Of a stretch of 64,000 nt of DNA, positions 1 through 8,759 are shown one piece after another. The stretch is from Phytoactinopolyspora halotolerans (lineage in GTDB: Bacteria; Actinomycetota; Actinomycetes; Jiangellales; Jiangellaceae). The position numbers and the translations under genes were made by a program. Under the pieces are notes generated by a model. It ran no database searches, had not been told where the DNA came from, and saw nothing but the letters and a program-made list of their open reading frames with translations. How positions within the stretch are numbered: the first letter of the stretch is position 1; each line of letters starts with the position of its first letter. The stretch spans positions 1 to 64,000 of the forward strand of contig NZ_JAAGOA010000014.1 in the NCBI RefSeq assembly GCF_010550675.1, given 5' to 3'.

Positions 1-1
1 C

Positions 2-577
2 ATCCAGATCGATACGACGAATGTGTTGTTCATTGTGGGTGGGGCGTTTGCTGGGTTGGATGAGATCATTCAGCAGCGGGTCGGTTCGCGTGGGTTGGGG
101 TTCGCGGCGGATATCGGTGGTAAGTCCGAGCGTGATGCGGCGGATGTGTTTTCTCAGGTGATGCCTGAGGATTTGTTGAAGTATGGGTTGATTCCGGAGT
201 TCATCGGTCGGTTGCCGGTGTTGACGACGGTGAGTCCGTTGGATCGGGATGCGTTGATCCGGATCATCTCCGAGCCTCGCAACGCCCTGGTCAAGCAGTT
301 CGAGGAGCTGTTCCGCATGGACGGTGTCGAGCTGGAGTTCACCGACGACGCGCTCGGCGCCATCGCTGATCAGGCGCTGCTCCGCCGTACCGGCGCGCGC
401 GCCACCCGCGCCCTGCTCGAAGAGGTCTTGCTCAACGTCATGTACGAGGTGCCGAGCCGGGAGGACATCGGCCGCGTCGTCATCGACAGGGATACCGTCC
501 TGGAGAACGTCAATCCGACCCTGGTGCCGCGAGGCCGGCGGATGCGGATGGGCGGCGCGCGCGAGGAGTCCGCGTAG
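2..577 (+). CDS. clpX: ATP-dependent Clp protease ATP-binding subunit ClpX (C-terminal part)
   Basis: This is the C-terminal 191 residues of the AAA+ unfoldase that feeds substrates into ClpP; the 5' part lies outside the window. Visible are the Walker B/sensor-1 side stretch [17 protein letters not shown], the arginine-finger segment [11 protein letters not shown], and the sensor-2 GAR motif in [20 protein letters not shown], followed by the usual short charged tail. ClpX is highly conserved, so the identification is firm. An oddity is codon choice: up to about base 265 leucine is TTG and aspartate mainly GAT, while downstream leucine is mainly CTG/CTC and aspartate GAC. A hairpin at 617-640 probably ends the transcript. 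Confidence 0.96.
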   Translation: MQIDTTNVLFIVGGAFAGLDEIIQQRVGSRGLGFAADIGGKSERDAADVFSQVMPEDLLKYGLIPEFIGRLPVLTTVSPLDRDALIRIISEPRNALVKQFEELFRMDGVELEFTDDALGAIADQALLRRTGARATRALLEEVLLNVMYEVPSREDIGRVVIDRDTVLENVNPTLVPRGRRMRMGGAREESA

Positions 578-616
578 GGACTTGACTCGGCTCCGGGGGT
601 TTCAACCGGCCGCCAC

Positions 617-640
617 TGGCTACCGATATCAGCGTAGCCA
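617..640 (+). terminator. Hairpin downstream of clpX
   Basis: TGGCTAC and GTAGCCA form a perfect 7-bp stem around a 10-nt loop, 40 nt after the clpX stop codon. There is no U tract, which is common in actinobacterial terminators. It lies just upstream of the ribosome site of the next small ORF, so a role in that leader is also possible. Confidence 0.45.
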
Positions 641-664
641 TTCGTCAGCCGGGAGGGAGCACCG

Positions 665-835
665 ATGAGCCTGCTTGTCGGTTCCAAGATAGACGAGGTC
701 GACACCGCGATCGCCGCGCTCGTCGAACAGCGACTCAACTGCACGGACCCCGTTGATGCCTTGCTGACCACGGAGAGCATCGATCGGCTTCTGGATGACC
801 GGCTCCAGCTCATGCAGGCCCAGGAGGACCATTGA
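665..835 (+). CDS. Small hypothetical protein (56 aa)
   Basis: ATG at 665 is preceded by a good ribosome site (GGGAGG, about 6 nt upstream). The product begins MSLLVGSKIDEVDTAI and is acidic, leucine-rich and probably helical, with a single cysteine and no membrane segment. No family was recognised. Its TGA overlaps the TTG start of the next ORF (TTGA), and an AGGAGG lies inside its 3' end, so the two are translationally coupled. The position after clpX gives no clear functional hint. Confidence 0.6.
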   Translation: MSLLVGSKIDEVDTAIAALVEQRLNCTDPVDALLTTESIDRLLDDRLQLMQAQEDH

Positions 836-1254
836 CCGAGCCGAGCGAGGACCGGCCGCGGGTGTCGGGCGAGGAGATGCCCGCAGCCGACGAGCGGCAC
901 CGTGACCCGGGCGCCGATCTCGAAGCGGAAGGGGTCCCGGACGTCGCGGACGATTCGACCACGGGCAAAGGTGAGGTACCGGAACCAGAGGAGCCGGTCG
1001 CGCCCGCCGAGATGCCGACCGTCCGCACCGCGCGGGAGATGAGCGCGCGGCCGGAGAACCCACCGCGTGGAGTCGAGGAGCACTGGGCCGCGGAACGGCC
1101 CGAGCCGGATTCCCGATCGGCCGAAGCCACACCCGAGGATTACCTGGACGTGGACCGTCCTGAGCCGGACACCCAAGTCGCCGGGGCGGAGGACGAAGGC
1201 AAGCCGGCCGAAGAGGCAGCTGTCCGGCTCGAGGAAGAGCCGGAGGAAGAGTGA
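832..1254 (+). CDS. Acidic, disordered hypothetical protein (140 aa)
   Basis: The TTG start at 832 overlaps the previous stop and has AGGAGG 5 nt upstream. The product is rich in Glu, Asp, Pro and Ala, and ends in an almost pure acidic tail (EEEPEEE). Spaced repeats of the pattern RPEPD (residues about 90 and 108) are present. It has no signal peptide, no membrane segment and no recognisable domain, so it is likely intrinsically disordered. Function is unknown; the coupling to the 56-aa ORF suggests that both are made together. Confidence 0.55.
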   Translation: MTEPSEDRPRVSGEEMPAADERHRDPGADLEAEGVPDVADDSTTGKGEVPEPEEPVAPAEMPTVRTAREMSARPENPPRGVEEHWAAERPEPDSRSAEATPEDYLDVDRPEPDTQVAGAEDEGKPAEEAAVRLEEEPEEE

Positions 1255-1287
1255 GCTGAGCGGCTCGGGCGGCGCCGACCGGCTGTT

Positions 1288-2193
1288 TTATCCGGCGCGC
1301 GACACCAGCGTCGCCCGCCCCTCGTGCATCGACCGTTCCACCGCGTCGATGAGGTGCTGGATGTCGAGTCCACGATGCACGTCGCATGTGTGGGGTCGAC
1401 CGTCGGCCGCCGCCGCAAGCGCGGATCTGATCGTCGCGTGGACCTGTGCGGGCTCGCCGCCGTCGACGTCGTACCGCTGGGCGCCGGCCGGCCCGAACAG
1501 CTCGATCTCGAAACGTCCGCGCTGCACGCCCACGGAACAGCTGATGCTGATATCGGATGCGGCTCCGCCATGGTGGTCGGCGTGGATGCCGAGCCAACCG
1601 CGCGAGGTACCCCGCGCGTGCACCCGCTCGATCGGGCCGACCGCCGCGGTGAGCAGGTCGAACACGTGTGGCCCCACGTCCAGCAGCGCGCCGCGCTCGC
1701 GCCGCCAGGCCGACTGTGCGAACGGTCCGTCCAGGAACGCCGGTGTGAGCATCGCGGCGCGAGCCCCGGCCACATCGATCGAGCCGGCCCGTTCCAGAAA
1801 GCTCTTCGTCTCGGCGGAGAACCGTGAGGTGAACATCACCAGAGAACCGATCCCGGCGGCATCGCAGGTGTCCGCCAGCGCCCGCGCGTCGCGCAGGGTA
1901 TCGGCGATCGGCTTCTCCAGGACCAGGTGCCGGCCGGCCTCGGCGGCGCGGATCGCCAGTCCGGACTGGACGTCCGGGGGCACGCAGAAGGCGACCGCGT
2001 CGGAGCTCTCCAGCAGCTCATCGAATGAGGTGACGGCACGGGCTCCGTGTGCTTCGGCGACGGCGCGCGCGGCCTCCGGACGGCGTGCCCATACTCCGGA
2101 CAGCGTGGTCTCCGGCCCGCCGGACCAGACCGGCGCATGGAACATCGACGCCCACGGGCCGGCGCCCACCAACCCGACTCGGAGCGCGGTCAA
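1288..2193 (-). CDS. Gfo/Idh/MocA family oxidoreductase
   Basis: This 301-aa protein starts with the Rossmann dinucleotide-binding motif GLVGAGPWA and carries the family's EKP motif (LEKPIADT), which includes the catalytic lysine region. Such enzymes oxidise or reduce sugars, inositols and related polyols with NAD(P). It is about 30-50 residues shorter than most relatives, with a reduced C-terminal sheet domain. The start is TTG at 2193, overlapping the TGA of the upstream solute-binding protein gene by 4 nt, so the two form an operon. The substrate cannot be named. Confidence 0.85.
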   Translation of the reverse strand: MTALRVGLVGAGPWASMFHAPVWSGGPETTLSGVWARRPEAARAVAEAHGARAVTSFDELLESSDAVAFCVPPDVQSGLAIRAAEAGRHLVLEKPIADTLRDARALADTCDAAGIGSLVMFTSRFSAETKSFLERAGSIDVAGARAAMLTPAFLDGPFAQSAWRRERGALLDVGPHVFDLLTAAVGPIERVHARGTSRGWLGIHADHHGGAASDISISCSVGVQRGRFEIELFGPAGAQRYDVDGGEPAQVHATIRSALAAAADGRPHTCDVHRGLDIQHLIDAVERSMHEGRATLVSRAG

Positions 2194-3191
2194 CGATCGA
2201 CCACGTTCACGGTGGGCCCGTCCGGTGCCACATCGGGCAGGCCGTAGCCGCCCATGATCTCCGCGTACGTTCCGTCGGCCGCCAGCGCGGCCAGGGCCTC
2301 GGCGAGCGGCTCGGCCAGTCCGTGCTGCTTTCCGGAGATGAATGCGGTCGCGCCCTGCCCGGTCACGTCACCGCCCAGGGTGAGGCCGGGTGTCTCGTCG
2401 ATGAGGATGGCTCCGACGATCTCACCGGCCGGCGCCGCGTCGATCTCGCCGGCCGCGACCGCGTCGGTGGGGAAGTCGTCGTCGGTCGACTCGAATGGAA
2501 CGATCTCCAGCGGGTCGCCGGCCGCGTCACATGCCGCGGAGACCTCGGCGAAGTAGGCGCCCAGAGCGGGTGACCCGTGCTCCGGCTGGTACTGCCCGAC
2601 CCGCAGTCCGCACAGATCGGTGGGGTCGTCACCGATCTCCAGCCCTTCGCGGAGCAGAAATCTCTCGTCATACTCGGCGAAGGTGACCACATCGGCGTCG
2701 TCCACGGGGAATCCCCACGGCGAGGCCGCGACCAGGAACACGGCCGGCTCGCCGTCGATGTAGGAGTCGTGCAGCTCGTCCCCGCTTTCGAACGGGCGCT
2801 CCTGCGTCGGCAACCCGAGCCGGTCGGCCGCCGCCCGCACGAGATCCGGCAGCGGTCCGGTGACGGCACCGTCCTCCTCGCGCAGATAGTGGTCGGTGCG
2901 CATCTCCTCGGGCGGGATCGCCAGAATCAGCGTCCCTCCGGCCACGTCCTCCGGGAGTAGATGGCTCAGCGTGCCGTAGGTGTCCGGTCGCTCTTCGGCC
3001 GCCGTGGAGGCGTCGGCCGAGGGTGTCTGCTGTGCCTCGGCCTCGACCGGCGGGCTCTCTTTCGGCTGCGCCGATCCGCTCGGGCGCGCGGTCGCATCCT
3101 GGTCGTCGGCGGTCTCGTCGCCGGACGAGCAGGCCGCCGTGGCCAGGACGACTGCGGCGATGCACAGGGAGCGCAACGTGATCGGGGTCAT
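2190..3191 (-). CDS. Amino-acid-type ABC transporter solute-binding lipoprotein
   Basis: The start at 3191 is chosen because GGAAGG precedes ATG and it yields a proper lipoprotein signal (MTPITLRSL..., lipobox LATAAC at about residue 20). A Glu/Ala/Pro/Ser-rich linker follows, then a type-II periplasmic-binding fold like the SBP_bac_3 family (DLCGLRVGQYQ, followed by GEIDAAPAGEIVG). This architecture fits capture of a small polar solute such as an amino acid. No permease or ATPase genes flank it; only the coupled oxidoreductase follows. It may work with a transporter encoded elsewhere or act as a sensor. Confidence 0.75.
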   Translation of the reverse strand: MTPITLRSLCIAAVVLATAACSSGDETADDQDATARPSGSAQPKESPPVEAEAQQTPSADASTAAEERPDTYGTLSHLLPEDVAGGTLILAIPPEEMRTDHYLREEDGAVTGPLPDLVRAAADRLGLPTQERPFESGDELHDSYIDGEPAVFLVAASPWGFPVDDADVVTFAEYDERFLLREGLEIGDDPTDLCGLRVGQYQPEHGSPALGAYFAEVSAACDAAGDPLEIVPFESTDDDFPTDAVAAGEIDAAPAGEIVGAILIDETPGLTLGGDVTGQGATAFISGKQHGLAEPLAEALAALAADGTYAEIMGGYGLPDVAPDGPTVNVVDR

Positions 3192-3285
3192 GGGCCTTCC
3201 AGTGAGTCGGTACCGGTGGCTGGATCGTCCGGACACTGGAGTGTAACCAGGCCCGTCCGTTCTCCGGACGCGGCCTCCGCGGTGT

Positions 3286-3291
3286 CATGAT
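3286..3291 (+). promoter_or_regulatory. -10 box, leaderless start
   Basis: CATGAT lies exactly 6 nt before the ATG at 3298 and no ribosome site is present, matching the leaderless arrangement seen repeatedly in this window. Confidence 0.4.
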
Positions 3292-3297
3292 GCGGGT

Positions 3298-4701
3298 ATG
3301 GCGGACGTGGAGGAGCGGGACGGGGACGACGACGGCGCGGGTGCCGTGAGCCGGTTGCGCGATGCCTTCGACGACGGGGTGACCCGGCCGTTGCCATGGC
3401 GCGCTGATCAGCTGCGGGCGGTGGCACGGATGCTGACCGAGGGATCCACACTGCTGGAGCGGGCCCTGTATGAAGACCTCGGCAAACCGGCCGCCGAAGC
3501 ACAGGTCACCGAGATCCGGGTGGCGGTGGCCGAAGCCACCCATGCCCTCCGGCACCTGCGCCGGTGGATGCGTCCGCGACGCCGGCGGCTGCCGCCGGTG
3601 CTGTGGCCGGCCCGGGGCTGGGTGGTGCGGGAGCCGCTCGGAGTCGTGCTGATCATCTCCCCGTGGAACTACCCGGTGCAGTTGTCACTCGTGCCGCTGG
3701 TAGGTGCGGTCGCGAGCGGCAACGCGGTCGTGCTCAAGCCCAGCGAACTGGCGCCGGCCACCAGTTCCGCGGTGGCCGGACTGGTGCGGCGGTTCATGGA
3801 TCCGCGTGCGGTGGCGGTCGTCGAGGGTGGCCCGGAGGCCGCGTCGCACCTGCTGGAGGAGCGCTTCGACCACATCTTCTTCACCGGGAGCACCCGGACC
3901 GCGCGGATCGTGGCGGAATCCGCGGCCAAGCGGCTGACGCCGGTCACGCTGGAACTGGGCGGCAAGTCGCCGGTCTGGGTGGATCGCACGGTCCGGCTGC
4001 AGCCCGCGGCGGATCGCATCGCGTGGGGCAAGTTCGTCAACGCAGGACAGACCTGCGTGGCCCCGGATTACGTCCTGGCCACGCCGGACGTGGCCGATGC
4101 GCTGATACCGGCGCTGGGGCGGTCGATCAGGCGGTTCTTCGGGGACGACGCCGCCATCAGCCCGGACTATGGACGGATCCTGAACCACGGCCACCACGAT
4201 CGGCTGGTCGGCCTGCTGGACGGAGCGTCGGTGGTGATCGGCGGCCGGCACGACCGTGCGTCCCGGTACCTGGAGCCGACCGTCGTCGATGACGTGACGA
4301 CGGCGGATGCGCTCATGAGCGAAGAGATCTTCGGGCCGATCCTGCCGATCGTGCGGGTCCCGGATGCCGGGGCGGCGATCGAAGTGGTCCGATCGGGGCC
4401 CAAGCCACTGACGCTCTACGTGTTCTCCGACGACCGGGACGTCTTACGGGCGTTCGCGCACCGGACGTCGTCCGGAGCGCTCGGCGTGAACGTGCCCCTG
4501 GCGCATCTCGCCGCACCGGAGCTTCCGTTCGGGGGCGTGGGAGCGAGCGGCACCGGCCGGTATCACGGCGAGGACTCGATCCGCACGTTCAGCCATGAGC
4601 GCGCGATATTGTCCAAGCCGCTGGTGCCGGACACGGTCCGGATGGTCTACCCGCCCTACGGACGGCTGGCCGACTTCGTCGCACGCAGACTGATGCGGTG
4701 A
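3298..4701 (+). CDS. Aldehyde dehydrogenase family protein (class 3 type)
   Basis: The 467-aa enzyme oxidises an aldehyde to the acid with NAD(P). It has the substrate/cofactor motif SPWNYPVQ (residues 121-128), the general-base motif LELGGKSP with Glu219, and the nucleophile motif GQTCVAP with Cys253. It also has the FGGVGASGTGRYHGE segment typical of the ALDH3/YwdH-like group. Length matches that group. It appears to be transcribed alone from a leaderless promoter, ending in a short repeat region shared with the convergent neighbour. The aldehyde substrate cannot be inferred. Confidence 0.93.
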   Translation: MADVEERDGDDDGAGAVSRLRDAFDDGVTRPLPWRADQLRAVARMLTEGSTLLERALYEDLGKPAAEAQVTEIRVAVAEATHALRHLRRWMRPRRRRLPPVLWPARGWVVREPLGVVLIISPWNYPVQLSLVPLVGAVASGNAVVLKPSELAPATSSAVAGLVRRFMDPRAVAVVEGGPEAASHLLEERFDHIFFTGSTRTARIVAESAAKRLTPVTLELGGKSPVWVDRTVRLQPAADRIAWGKFVNAGQTCVAPDYVLATPDVADALIPALGRSIRRFFGDDAAISPDYGRILNHGHHDRLVGLLDGASVVIGGRHDRASRYLEPTVVDDVTTADALMSEEIFGPILPIVRVPDAGAAIEVVRSGPKPLTLYVFSDDRDVLRAFAHRTSSGALGVNVPLAHLAAPELPFGGVGASGTGRYHGEDSIRTFSHERAILSKPLVPDTVRMVYPPYGRLADFVARRLMR

Positions 4702-4727
4702 GCAGGCCGGTCAGGGGTGGTGAGGAT

Positions 4728-4766
4728 GTCTGGTCAGGACGTCTGGCCAGGACGTCTGGTCACGAG
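4728..4766. repeat. Three tandem copies of a 13-nt repeat
   Basis: Three imperfect copies of gtctggtcaggac lie between the convergent aldehyde dehydrogenase and nucleotidyltransferase genes. The last copy runs into the stop region of the minus-strand gene. Confidence 0.7.
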
Positions 4767-5812
4767 GTCGGCATGAGCTGCTCGGCGCGGCGCCATAGCT
4801 CCGGCAGCGCCGCCTCGGTACGGTCGGCCCGGCGCCTACGCTCATGGAACGTCGCCGCGCCGAGGTCGGCCAGCAGCGCGCGGAGTCCGGGTTCGTAGGA
4901 GGACGTCGCGACCCCGGCGGCGCTCAGCTTCGACAGGCAGCGGCAGTACGAGGCCACGATCCAGAAGACGGCTTCGCGGTGCTGCCCGTCGGCGATGAGT
5001 TCTCTGCTGCCCTCGATGGTCGTCGGTCGAGCCGTCTCGGTGATGTCGCTGTCGAACGGGTACGACGGCGCCTGTACCTGTGTGGCGACGGCGAAGACGG
5101 CCTCCAGCCGCTCCAGCTGATGTTCGACCTGTGCGCGGGTCAACCTGGCGCAGCCGAGCAGGTCGAGCAGACGCTCGTGGTAGTCGAGCTGCCCGTGCTC
5201 GGCCAGCAGCTCGCGCACCGCGGCGTATCTGCGCCGCACGGTCGGATTGCGCAAACCCGCCACAAGCAGCACGTGAGTGGTGACGCCGGTGCCGAACAGC
5301 CATGCCGTGGCCTGCTCCGCCAGCGGATCGGACTCGCGCATGCGCGCCAACCAGGCGCGGACCCGGTTCATCGCCTGGTTGCCGCGCGCGCTGACCCAGC
5401 GTCGCTGCGCGAAGGCGGCAGCCACCTGATGCTGGAGGCGGGTCAGGTGACCGCTCGGGTCGGCGATCACGGTCGGTGACCGGAAACAGCCGGCCAGGTG
5501 GTAGTCGCGTAACACGGACTCCGCCGACGCGAGTGCGTCCATCGGCATGAACGAGACCTCGAGCAGCGTGCCGCCATAGCGGAACTTGCCGCCCTTGGCC
5601 GGAGCGGTTGGGCCGTGATGTACCACCATCACGTCCACATCCGAGGTCGGCGGCAACACGTCGTCGTCCTGTGCCCATGCCGTGGAGCCGGTATGGAACG
5701 CCCCCGCGAAGCCGGTCAGGTGGGAACCGGTCTCGCGTATCCACGTGGCCGCGGCCTCCTTGCCGTGCCTGACCAGCATCGAGCCTCCCATCGCGGTGGG
5801 ATGTTCGGCCAT
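4760..5812 (-). CDS. Nucleotidyltransferase-fold protein
   Basis: A 350-aa cytoplasmic protein with a pol-beta-type nucleotidyltransferase core: FHTGSTAWAQ near residue 40 followed by SDVDVMVV near residue 60 gives the GS...DxD metal site. A long helical C-terminal region (residues about 120-350) follows, without other recognised motifs. Members of this fold transfer NMP to drugs, proteins or RNA; which applies here is unknown. Start M1 at 5812 is assumed, with a TACGAT box 8 nt upstream; Met8 or Met12 are alternatives. It is convergent with the aldehyde dehydrogenase gene. Confidence 0.7.
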   Translation of the reverse strand: MAEHPTAMGGSMLVRHGKEAAATWIRETGSHLTGFAGAFHTGSTAWAQDDDVLPPTSDVDVMVVHHGPTAPAKGGKFRYGGTLLEVSFMPMDALASAESVLRDYHLAGCFRSPTVIADPSGHLTRLQHQVAAAFAQRRWVSARGNQAMNRVRAWLARMRESDPLAEQATAWLFGTGVTTHVLLVAGLRNPTVRRRYAAVRELLAEHGQLDYHERLLDLLGCARLTRAQVEHQLERLEAVFAVATQVQAPSYPFDSDITETARPTTIEGSRELIADGQHREAVFWIVASYCRCLSKLSAAGVATSSYEPGLRALLADLGAATFHERRRRADRTEAALPELWRRAEQLMPTS

Positions 5813-5886
5813 TGTGCCGCATCGTACGGCCCGGCGTGACCGGTTGGGAGGAAAACGAGCGTGTCGTTCGGCAGGCGGCGGCCGGG

Positions 5887-6177
5887 TCAGGGGCGGGCAC
5901 GATCCGAATGACCGAGGCTGCGGCCGGGCGCGATCCGGTCCCGTACCATCCGTTTGAGCTCGACCAGTTCGGGGTGGCCGCCCTGGTCCTTGCGGGACCA
6001 GATCGTCTCGTCGTCGAGCCGCACGTCGAACACGCCGCCGGTACCCGGCACCAGCGCCACCTCACCCAGCTCAGCCTGGAACGTCGTCAGCATCTCCTGC
6101 GCCGTCCAGGCCGCACGCAGAAGCCACCGGCACTGGGTGCAGTATTCGATCTCCAACCGCGGCTGTCGCATCGTCAC
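5887..6177 (-). CDS. SelT/SelW/SelH (Rdx) family protein
   Basis: A 96-aa thioredoxin-like protein. The Rdx signature is EYCTQCRWLLRAAWTAQELL-like, here YCTQCRWLLRAAW with a CxxC pair near residues 13-16; the selenocysteine of eukaryotic relatives is cysteine here. The C-terminal part, GGVFDVRLDDETIWSRK, is also typical. The role is presumed redox; the partner is unknown. The GTG at 6177 has CATACT 6 nt upstream; the ATG two codons later is an alternative. Confidence 0.85.
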   Translation of the reverse strand: MTMRQPRLEIEYCTQCRWLLRAAWTAQEMLTTFQAELGEVALVPGTGGVFDVRLDDETIWSRKDQGGHPELVELKRMVRDRIAPGRSLGHSDRARP

Positions 6178-6322
6178 CCACTCAGTATGCGGTGCCGATC
6201 CACAAGGTCCGGCCGCGTGGGTGCCCGAGCGTTCTCTTGCTGTTCAGCTCCATGTTTGGGGCGAGTACGCTACGTGGGCGATGATCGCCTCACCACCAAC
6301 CTGGTAGGAGAGGACCGCCGAC

Positions 6323-7453
6323 ATGTCCGCACCCTTGACCCGACGGGCCGTGCTCGCCGGAGCGTCCGCCGCCGGCCTGGCTCTGGCGGCACCGGGCCTG
6401 GCACTGGCACAGGAGCAGGCGTACGCGGCATTCCGGATCGTCCGGGCACGGCCCGATGAACCCGACCGGCCGGAGATCAGCGTGCCCGAGGGCTACGGCA
6501 TCGTGCCCGGCGACCGGTATTCGGTGGCCAGCCGGGCCGAGTACTACACGTTCGTCCAAGGGCCGAGAAGCGCGGCCGGAATCGAGGTGGACGTCCGCTG
6601 GCCCGGCGTCACCGTGGAAGCCGTCATCCACCAGGAGAACCGGCTGGAGATCCGTCGTGACCCGGCGGAGCGCGACCGGTTCCGATTCACGTTGCCGATG
6701 ACGCAGCCGACGATCGACGCGAACCAGCCGACCATCCAGGTCTGGAGCTATCCGGACATCTCGCCCGGCATGTACTGGCGTATCGAACACAATGACCCGG
6801 ACCGTGTCGCCGGCCCGTGGACCACCGTCGCCTGGCCGGCCGGTCAGGTGCGGTCGGTGATCCACCAACTGGTCGCGACCCATGCCATCCTGCGGGACGC
6901 GGGACTGGTCACGACCGCCGCCGGCAAGGGGCACCGGTTCGTGCTGATGGGCTTCGAGACGAACAACACGTTGCACCCGGACAACCCGCCGCACTGGCAC
7001 ATCTCCTACAACTCCGGGCCGGACTTCGGTTCGCCCACGCACAACCCGCACTTCTGGTTCGATGCCGAAGGCCGCAACTACTACAACGGCATGGACGTGA
7101 CCGGCCTGGGCAGGTTGAGACACTACGTCGGCGAGCCGGCCGGCATCTACGACTTCATCGGTGACGCGAACGGCGGCCGGGGCAACCTGGTCGTCACCAT
7201 CACGATCCGCGAGGACGGCGGGCTGGACATCGAACCGCCGGATGGACCGGGCTACGCCATCGCCGCCGGGCGGGACGGCACGCTCCTGGAGGAGGTCACG
7301 GTGCTGCGCGGCGGTGACCCATGGCTCAGGGTCAGGACAACGGACCGGGTCCGGTTGGGCGTGCTCACCATCGGTGTGGACGGGCTGCACGATCCCGCCG
7401 AAGCCCGGGCGGAGGTGCAGCGGTACGACCGGCTGACCGGCGTGCTGCGCTGA
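6323..7453 (+). CDS. Tat-exported protein of unknown function with His-rich PHWH region
   Basis: A 376-aa protein with a twin-arginine signal (TRRAVLAGASAAG, cleavage near ALAQ) and a strong ribosome site (AGGAGAGG). The mature part looks beta-rich. Near residues 218-245 it holds HPDNPPHWHISYNSGP followed by HNPHFWFD, a cluster of at least five histidines that could bind a metal. Tat export often carries cofactor-loaded or pre-folded proteins, which is compatible with that idea. No family was recognised. It is monocistronic and convergent with the epoxide hydrolase gene. Confidence 0.7.
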   Translation: MSAPLTRRAVLAGASAAGLALAAPGLALAQEQAYAAFRIVRARPDEPDRPEISVPEGYGIVPGDRYSVASRAEYYTFVQGPRSAAGIEVDVRWPGVTVEAVIHQENRLEIRRDPAERDRFRFTLPMTQPTIDANQPTIQVWSYPDISPGMYWRIEHNDPDRVAGPWTTVAWPAGQVRSVIHQLVATHAILRDAGLVTTAAGKGHRFVLMGFETNNTLHPDNPPHWHISYNSGPDFGSPTHNPHFWFDAEGRNYYNGMDVTGLGRLRHYVGEPAGIYDFIGDANGGRGNLVVTITIREDGGLDIEPPDGPGYAIAAGRDGTLLEEVTVLRGGDPWLRVRTTDRVRLGVLTIGVDGLHDPAEARAEVQRYDRLTGVLR

Positions 7454-7507
7454 GCGCGCGGCGCCGCCGCGACATGGGCGGCTCGAGGTGTTCGACCGGC
7501 CGCGCGC
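7454..7507. terminator. Inverted repeat between convergent genes
   Basis: GCGCGCGGC and GCCGCGCGC form a 9-bp perfect stem separated by 36 nt, directly after the stop of the Tat-exported gene and before the stop of the convergent epoxide hydrolase. It is a plausible bidirectional terminator, though the loop is long. Confidence 0.35.
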
Positions 7508-7535
7508 CCGACCTTCCGGTCCGCGATGTCCGGGC

Positions 7536-8678
7536 TCAGGGGACGAGCATGCCGAAGAATGCGCGGATGTCGGCAGCGTGGGCGTCGGGCACCTCCATCG
7601 CGACGAAATGATTGCCCGGATTCCCCTCCGGCCAGTGCACGACCCTGTTATCCCGCTCCGCCAACCGTCGCATCAACGCGGACCCACCGCCGTAGACGCC
7701 GGTGGGCACGAGATCCTGCCCGGTGGGCCAGGCGAAGCCGTCCTTCCCGAGCCCTTCGTACATCGGCCAGGACGACGAACCCACGGTGCCGGTGAACCAG
7801 TACAGGCAGACGTTGGTGAGGATGTGATCCCTGTCGATCACGTCTTCGGGCACGTCGGCCATCGGGGTGAACTCATTGAACTTCTGCAGCATCCAGCTCA
7901 GAAGCGCGACAGGGGAGTCCTGCCAAGCGTGGGCGAAGGTCTGCGGGGCGGCCCGGAGCAGCGTGTGGTGGTCGACGCCGCCGGTCATCCACTGCTGCAT
8001 CATTGCGTACTCGGCTCGCTCGTCGTCGGACATGCCAGGCACGTCCGCCTCGGTGGGAAAGCCGATCCCACCGTCGATATGCACGCCGACGACGTGCTCG
8101 GGCGCGGCCGTCGCCATGGCCGGAGCGATGTAGGCGCCTAGATCACCACCCTGCGCCCCGTAGCGGTCGTAGCCGAGCCGGCTCATCAACTCGGTCCACA
8201 TCCGCGCCACGCGCTCGACGCTCCAGCCGGTCTCGCGTGGCTTCGCAGAGAAGGTGAATCCCGGAACCGACGGCACGACGACGTGGAACGCCGGACCCGA
8301 GGTGACGCCGTATGCTCGCGGATCGGTCAGCGGGCCGATCGTCTTGGTGAACTCGACGAACGAGTTCGGCCATCCGTGTGTAAGCAGCAGCGGTAAGGCG
8401 TCCGGCTCCGGGGAGCGTACGTGCAAGAAGTGGACGTCGTGCCCGTCGATGGTGGTGACGTACTGCGGGAACCGGTTGAGTTCCGATTCGTGTGCACGCC
8501 AGTCGTAGCCGCTGCGCCAGTGTTGAACCCAGTCTCTGAGATAGCCGGTCGGAACACCACGACGCCAATCGTCGCCGGGAAGCTGTTCCACCCAGCGTGC
8601 CTGAGCGAGCCGCGAGTGGAGATCGTCCAGGTCGGTCTGCGGAATGTCGATACGGAACGGGCGGATGTCAGTGCTCAT
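7536..8678 (-). CDS. Epoxide hydrolase family alpha/beta hydrolase
   Basis: This 380-aa protein has the N-terminal EHN lid domain (FRIDIPQTDLDDLHSRLAQA) and an alpha/beta-hydrolase core. The oxyanion motif is HGWPNSFVEF, the nucleophile aspartate lies in AQGGDLGAY, and the catalytic histidine in GNPGNHFVAME. It would open epoxides to diols, or may serve a detoxification role. The open frame continues upstream to 9938, but ATG 8678 is the family-consistent start. It is divergent from the WYL regulator, which probably controls it. Confidence 0.92.
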   Translation of the reverse strand: MSTDIRPFRIDIPQTDLDDLHSRLAQARWVEQLPGDDWRRGVPTGYLRDWVQHWRSGYDWRAHESELNRFPQYVTTIDGHDVHFLHVRSPEPDALPLLLTHGWPNSFVEFTKTIGPLTDPRAYGVTSGPAFHVVVPSVPGFTFSAKPRETGWSVERVARMWTELMSRLGYDRYGAQGGDLGAYIAPAMATAAPEHVVGVHIDGGIGFPTEADVPGMSDDERAEYAMMQQWMTGGVDHHTLLRAAPQTFAHAWQDSPVALLSWMLQKFNEFTPMADVPEDVIDRDHILTNVCLYWFTGTVGSSSWPMYEGLGKDGFAWPTGQDLVPTGVYGGGSALMRRLAERDNRVVHWPEGNPGNHFVAMEVPDAHAADIRAFFGMLVP

Positions 8679-8759
8679 GATGCCTGCCTTCACGTGGGGC
8701 GGACGGACATGGTGCACGCTAGACGGCGAGTAGGTCAGGTCATGTCCTATATCACTGGC

